Assembly: GCA_015680685.1 (NCBI GenBank)
Contig: MNCI01002812.1
Coordinates: 833-57,516, forward strand
Source of the DNA: Gnetum montanum
Lineage: Eukaryota > Streptophyta > Gnetopsida > Gnetales > Gnetaceae
Direction of reading: 5' to 3'
Length of the DNA: 56,684 nucleotides
The notes below the pieces were generated by a model. That model had not been told where the DNA came from. It worked only from the letters and a program-made list of their open reading frames with translations, and made no database searches. Both the position numbers and the translations under genes were made by a program. Below, piece by piece: positions 56,459-56,684 of this stretch; positions within the stretch are counted from its first letter, which is position 1; each line of letters starts with the position of its first letter.

Positions 56459-56684
56459 ATGTAACCGTTTACGGAAAACCAACAGTTTGTAATGGTTCCA
56501 TAAATGTGACCATTACAAGAAAACCAATAATTTGTAACAGTTCCATAAATTTGACCATTACAAGAAGATCAATGGTCTATAATGGTTATCACAAGAGTTG
56601 TCTCATATTTGCCATTTAAACCAAAAGTTTGGTAATTGACATTTTTCTAGCCTATAAAATATTTTTGATGTGAGAACAAAGGCA
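56459..56684 (+). repeat. Copia 3' LTR (partial, runs off the window)
   Basis: It starts TGTAACCG and aligns with 16649-16878. It holds a 45-bp tandem repeat (56475-56519, 56520-56564, partial from 56565) built around GTAATGGTTCCATAAATGTG. The TATA box TATAAAA is at 56653-56659. The window ends within it. Confidence 0.85.

Larger units (their letters stand above)
16649..56684 (+). mobile_element. Ty1/Copia retrotransposon split by nested Gypsy insertions (3' end beyond window)
   Basis: The pieces in order are: 5' LTR 16649-16911 and 36004-36206; primer-binding site 36209-36220; gag, protease and integrase 37438-39635; RT and RNase H 54271-56150; polypurine tract 56445-56458; start of 3' LTR 56459-56684. 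The LTR ends match (TGTAACC..., tandem GGTTCCATAAA units, AGAACAAAGGCA). The domain order gag-PR-INT-RT-RNaseH is Copia-specific and continues across the E insertion. Two insertions, C with its nested D and E with its nested A, add about 34 kb. The ORF is full of stops. The subclade is not assigned. Confidence 0.85.

Noticed and set aside
1-56684. CRISPR arrays, bacterial operons, tRNA or rRNA genes, endogenous pararetrovirus
   Set aside because: No such structure was seen. The repeats are LTRs or short degenerate tandems, and tRNA-like boxes occur only in SINE-like contexts.

Overview
The window looks like intergenic DNA from a large, retrotransposon-rich seed-plant genome. The one clear host gene is an intron-containing, secreted GH18 chitinase of the plant class III type (14031-15021), GC-rich in an AT-rich setting. 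Almost everything else is old, nested LTR retrotransposons. The species cannot be named from the sequence; a gymnosperm or a large-genome angiosperm would fit. Three isolated single Ns (915, 17031, 27075) and one 409-N run (44611-45019) mark assembly joins.

Left part (1-10660): a solo LTR (1129-2036 plus 10624-10655, TSD CAAGA) was split by a complete minus-strand Gypsy element B (2037-10618, TSD AGCAT). Bases 1-530 are an inverted copy of 916-1445, with an N exactly at the junction. Middle part (10661-16648): a spacer with a degenerate repeat, several tRNA-derived SINE-like copies, the chitinase gene and its flanks.

Right part (16649 to the end): one Ty1/Copia element stretched to more than 40 kb by nested insertions. 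Its 5' LTR is interrupted by Gypsy element C (minus strand, 16912-35998, TSD GTCCC). C is itself interrupted by a plus-strand Tat-lineage Gypsy element D (20037-33192) with gag, protease, RT, RNase H, a second RNase H and integrase. The Copia pol is interrupted after its integrase by Gypsy element E (plus strand, 39636-54265). E contains Gypsy element A (minus strand, about 44.8-50.58 kb). The Copia RT, RNase H and start of the 3' LTR resume at 54266-56684.

Elements A, B, C, E and the solo LTR belong to one family, inferred to be non-autonomous. It has LTRs TGATGA...TCATCA, a primer-binding site of the TGGCGCCGTTGCCGGGGA type, a gag gene, about 1.5-2.5 kb of non-coding spacer, then a long second ORF with a putative-plant-transposon-protein-like N-terminal domain and a coiled-coil C-terminal half. 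None of the four copies shows protease, RT, RNase H or integrase. Arrays of a GATATC palindrome stand upstream of the LTR TATA box, and a second such array with a TATA box lies inside the element ahead of the second ORF. The Tat element D carries an antisense, possibly spliced small gene between protease and RT. All transposon ORFs are broken by stops and frameshifts.
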